6,806 nt of DNA. It comes from Actinomycetota bacterium. GTDB lineage: Bacteria > Actinomycetota > Acidimicrobiia > IMCC26256. This document shows, piece by piece, positions 5,125-6,806 of this stretch. Each line of letters starts with the position of its first letter. Within the stretch, counting starts at the first letter, position 1. The stretch covers positions 1 through 6,806 of the forward strand of contig WLHA01000063.1 of assembly GCA_009702955.1 (NCBI GenBank). Reading direction: 5' to 3'. The notes under the pieces were generated by a model. It searched no databases, had not been told where the DNA came from, and was given only the letters and a program-made list of their open reading frames with translations. Both the position numbers and the translations under genes were made by a program.

Positions 5125-6360
5125 TCACTGGCAGAAAGTTGGCTCACGTAGTGAAAGTTCGCCGAATAGGAGGCGTAAGCGCGCTGCAGTCATTGTCCAC
5201 GCATACTTGCGCGATCTCTGCTCTGCTGCTTCACCCATTAATTGAGCAAAGGATCGATCTGCAATCAAACGCTGAATCGGTGCAGCGAATGCCAGCGCAT
5301 CTCTCGACTCAACTAGAAACCCAGTCTTACCATCCTCGACTATTGAGGTAAGACCACCGACTGCTGCTGCAACAACCGGAGTTCCACATGCTGCTGCCTC
5401 TAATGCAACTAGACCAAAGGACTCTGCGCGGCTCGGGACAACGCAGACATCTGCTGCACGGTATAACCCGGCAAGCAAGTCGTGCGCTTGGGGAAGCATG
5501 AACCGAACCTGGTTGCTCAGCCCCAGCTCTCCTACCTGTGCATGAAGTTTTGCGAGTTCGCGCTCGCCCTCTAGCCCGCTCGGGCCTCCAACGATTAGTA
5601 GAAGCGCCTCGGGATTGTCTAGAGCGGCCAAAGCCCTAATGGCTAGGTCTGCACCCTTTAGCGCTTGAATTCGACCAGCGAACAACAAGGTTGGGCGATC
5701 ACCGAGCCCGAGCATTGATCTCACTGCCGCGCGGTCCGCGGGCGTGCCAGGGTTAAAGCGCTCGTGGTCGACCCCGGGAGGAACAACAGCAATACGTTCC
5801 CGACTCCCGCCGTATAGATCAACGAGCTGATCCACCTCTGCATCGGTAGATGCGAGCATTAAATCTGCACACTCAATTACCTCGTGCTCAATTCGAGTGC
5901 GATCATCAGCATCATCATCGATACCCGCATCTGCCTTAACGCGCGCCAAGGTATGAAAAGTTGCAACTAGCGGAGTATCTAATGCGTGCTTGAGCTTGTG
6001 ACCAACTGCTCCAGATATCCAGTAGTTGGCGTGTATAACATCCGCCGAATTGGGGCCTGAGAGATGCTTGAGCGCCGCTTCGGTCATAGGGTCGATCAAC
6101 TCAACTAAATCATGCTTGCTAACGGCCGCGGCTGGTCCAGCATCAAGATGGACAACACGGAAACCAGGCTCGACCTCGACGATTGGATCGAGGCCCGGTG
6201 AATCCGCGCGGGTCAATACATCGCACTCAACGCCAGCGCGTGCCAACGAAGACGCGAGCGCACGCACGTAGACGTTCATTCCGCCTCCGTCATTCAACCC
6301 AGGCTGAGCAAGGGGGGAGGTGTGGAGACTAAGGACGGCTACGCGCTGAGGCGACTTCAC
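5125..6360 (-). CDS. mshA: D-inositol-3-phosphate glycosyltransferase (mycothiol synthesis)
   Basis: A 411-residue GT-B fold, family 4 glycosyltransferase. MshA transfers GlcNAc from UDP-GlcNAc to 1L-myo-inositol 1-phosphate, the first committed step to mycothiol. Seen: VAVLSLHTSPLAQPG followed by NDGGGMNVYV (7-32), which is the MshA-type N-terminus, DVIHANYWISG (107-117), FHTLARVK (135-142), FAGRIQALKGADL (227-239, with Arg229/Lys235 at the donor-phosphate positions), IVGGPSG (256-262) and PSRAESFGLVALEAAACGTPVV (309-330) with the E-x7-E pair Glu313/Glu321. Length fits the family (about 420-480), slightly short. The GTG start at 6360 overlaps the stop of the regulator gene (GTGA), so it is probably coupled to it. 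A related family 4 enzyme using another acceptor is possible, but the N-terminal motif and the Rv0487-like neighbour favour MshA. It implies that the host makes mycothiol. Confidence 0.9.
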   Translation of the reverse strand: MKSPQRVAVLSLHTSPLAQPGLNDGGGMNVYVRALASSLARAGVECDVLTRADSPGLDPIVEVEPGFRVVHLDAGPAAAVSKHDLVELIDPMTEAALKHLSGPNSADVIHANYWISGAVGHKLKHALDTPLVATFHTLARVKADAGIDDDADDRTRIEHEVIECADLMLASTDAEVDQLVDLYGGSRERIAVVPPGVDHERFNPGTPADRAAVRSMLGLGDRPTLLFAGRIQALKGADLAIRALAALDNPEALLLIVGGPSGLEGERELAKLHAQVGELGLSNQVRFMLPQAHDLLAGLYRAADVCVVPSRAESFGLVALEAAACGTPVVAAAVGGLTSIVEDGKTGFLVESRDALAFAAPIQRLIADRSFAQLMGEAAEQRSRKYAWTMTAARLRLLFGELSLREPTFCQ

Positions 6361-6806
6361 AGCACTGCCCGTAACGATGCGGGGAGCACAGTGGCAGGTG
6401 GCGGTCCTTCATCTAAAGACTCACCTTCGGGCTCGGTTACTGGCTCAACATCCCCGCTACCCGCGCTTCCCGCGGAGGCATCGGAGGATGCAGGAACCTC
6501 GGCTCGCTCGCTCCGGAAGGAGTTATAGATCTCTAGGAGAGTCTGCTTCTGCCGGTCATTTAAGTTCGGATCTCGCGAGATGTGCTCTGCAAGATCAGCC
6601 TCCTCATGCTCGTCGAGGATCCCAGCGCGAACATAGAGAGTCTCAGCAGATATCTGCAGGCCGCGCGCAATGGATTGAAGAATCTCCGCGCTTGGTTTAC
6701 GGAGCCCGCGCTCAATCTGACTCAAGTAGGGATTGGAGATGCCGGCTAGTTCGCTAAGTTTGCGCAGCGAGATGCGGTCGTGATGGCGCTGCTCGCGGAT
6801 AAACCC
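6357..6806 (-). CDS. XRE-family HTH regulator, Rv0474-like (5' end beyond the window)
   Basis: The visible 149 codons are open to the right edge, so the start lies outside; the TTG near 6725 is internal, within PYLSQIERG. Seen: FIREQR, then a Cro/C1-type helix-turn-helix LRKLSELAGISNPYLSQIERG (visible residues 14-34, recognition helix about 24-32), KPSAEILQSIARGLQISAETLYVRAGIL, then a short helical segment with LNDRQKQTLLEIYNSF, and a Ser/Glu/Pro-rich acidic tail of about 50 residues. The same order and near-identical HTH wording occurs in mycobacterial Rv0474 and its homologues across actinobacteria. It should bind DNA as a dimer in the cytoplasm; its targets are unknown. The stop overlaps the mshA GTG by 4 bases, so this regulator and MshA are probably translated from one message. 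In M. tuberculosis the two genes are near each other but not adjacent. Confidence 0.85.
   Translation of the reverse strand, partial: GFIREQRHHDRISLRKLSELAGISNPYLSQIERGLRKPSAEILQSIARGLQISAETLYVRAGILDEHEEADLAEHISRDPNLNDRQKQTLLEIYNSFRSERAEVPASSDASAGSAGSGDVEPVTEPEGESLDEGPPPATVLPASLRAVL

Noticed and set aside
6377..6757. A 126-codon plus-strand frame at the right end
   Set aside because: It is antisense to the XRE regulator, whose helix-turn-helix is unmistakable; Arg/Ser-rich composition indicates a shadow frame.

Overview
The window looks like chromosomal DNA of an actinomycete (Actinomycetota) of moderate GC content. The best evidence is a clear mshA homologue (first step of mycothiol synthesis) followed directly by a homologue of mycobacterial Rv0487, an Rv0474-like HTH regulator, and proC together with a small excisionase-type HTH gene, a neighbourhood also known around mycobacterial proC (Rv0500/Rv0500A). 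I infer an uncultured or deep-branching actinomycete, possibly Acidimicrobiia-like, but the class is not settled by this sequence.

Layout. Positions 1-317 (minus) hold the 5' part of a lipoprotein resembling the molybdate-binding protein ModA, cut by the window edge. It is divergent from a secreted CAP-domain protein (421-1104, plus), the only plus-strand gene, whose leader (about 371-416) can form two competing hairpins over the ribosome binding site. Everything from 1246 to the right edge is coded on the minus strand. In order of transcription: Rv0474-like XRE regulator (6357-6806, 5' end missing), mshA (5125-6360), YbjN-domain protein (4647-5090), a 287-bp gene-free stretch with a GC-rich, strongly foldable island, proC (3553-4359), an uncharacterised actinobacterial 'phosphatase'-type protein (2660-3556), a 219-bp gap with a candidate promoter, an excisionase-type HTH protein (2249-2440), a SAM hydroxide adenosyltransferase family protein (1332-2243), and a 29-residue membrane peptide (1246-1335).

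How the genes work together. Three junctions are 4-base stop/start overlaps (XRE/mshA GTGA, proC/phosphatase GTGA, SAM hydrolase/small peptide ATGA), and HTH/SAM hydrolase are 5 bases apart, so three translation-coupled groups are likely: XRE-mshA-ybjN, proC-phosphatase, and HTH-SAM hydrolase-peptide. MshA makes the glycosylated inositol phosphate precursor of mycothiol; ProC makes proline. No direct biochemical link between the three groups is visible.

Most worth a second look: the foldable GC-rich island at about 4447-4621 (candidate structured RNA), the loss of the usual histidine in the TFHGRD motif of the SAM hydrolase, the tiny coupled membrane peptide, and the 15-bp tandem repeat that writes a pentapeptide array into the phosphatase-like gene. 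I found no CRISPR array, insertion sequence, tRNA or rRNA.
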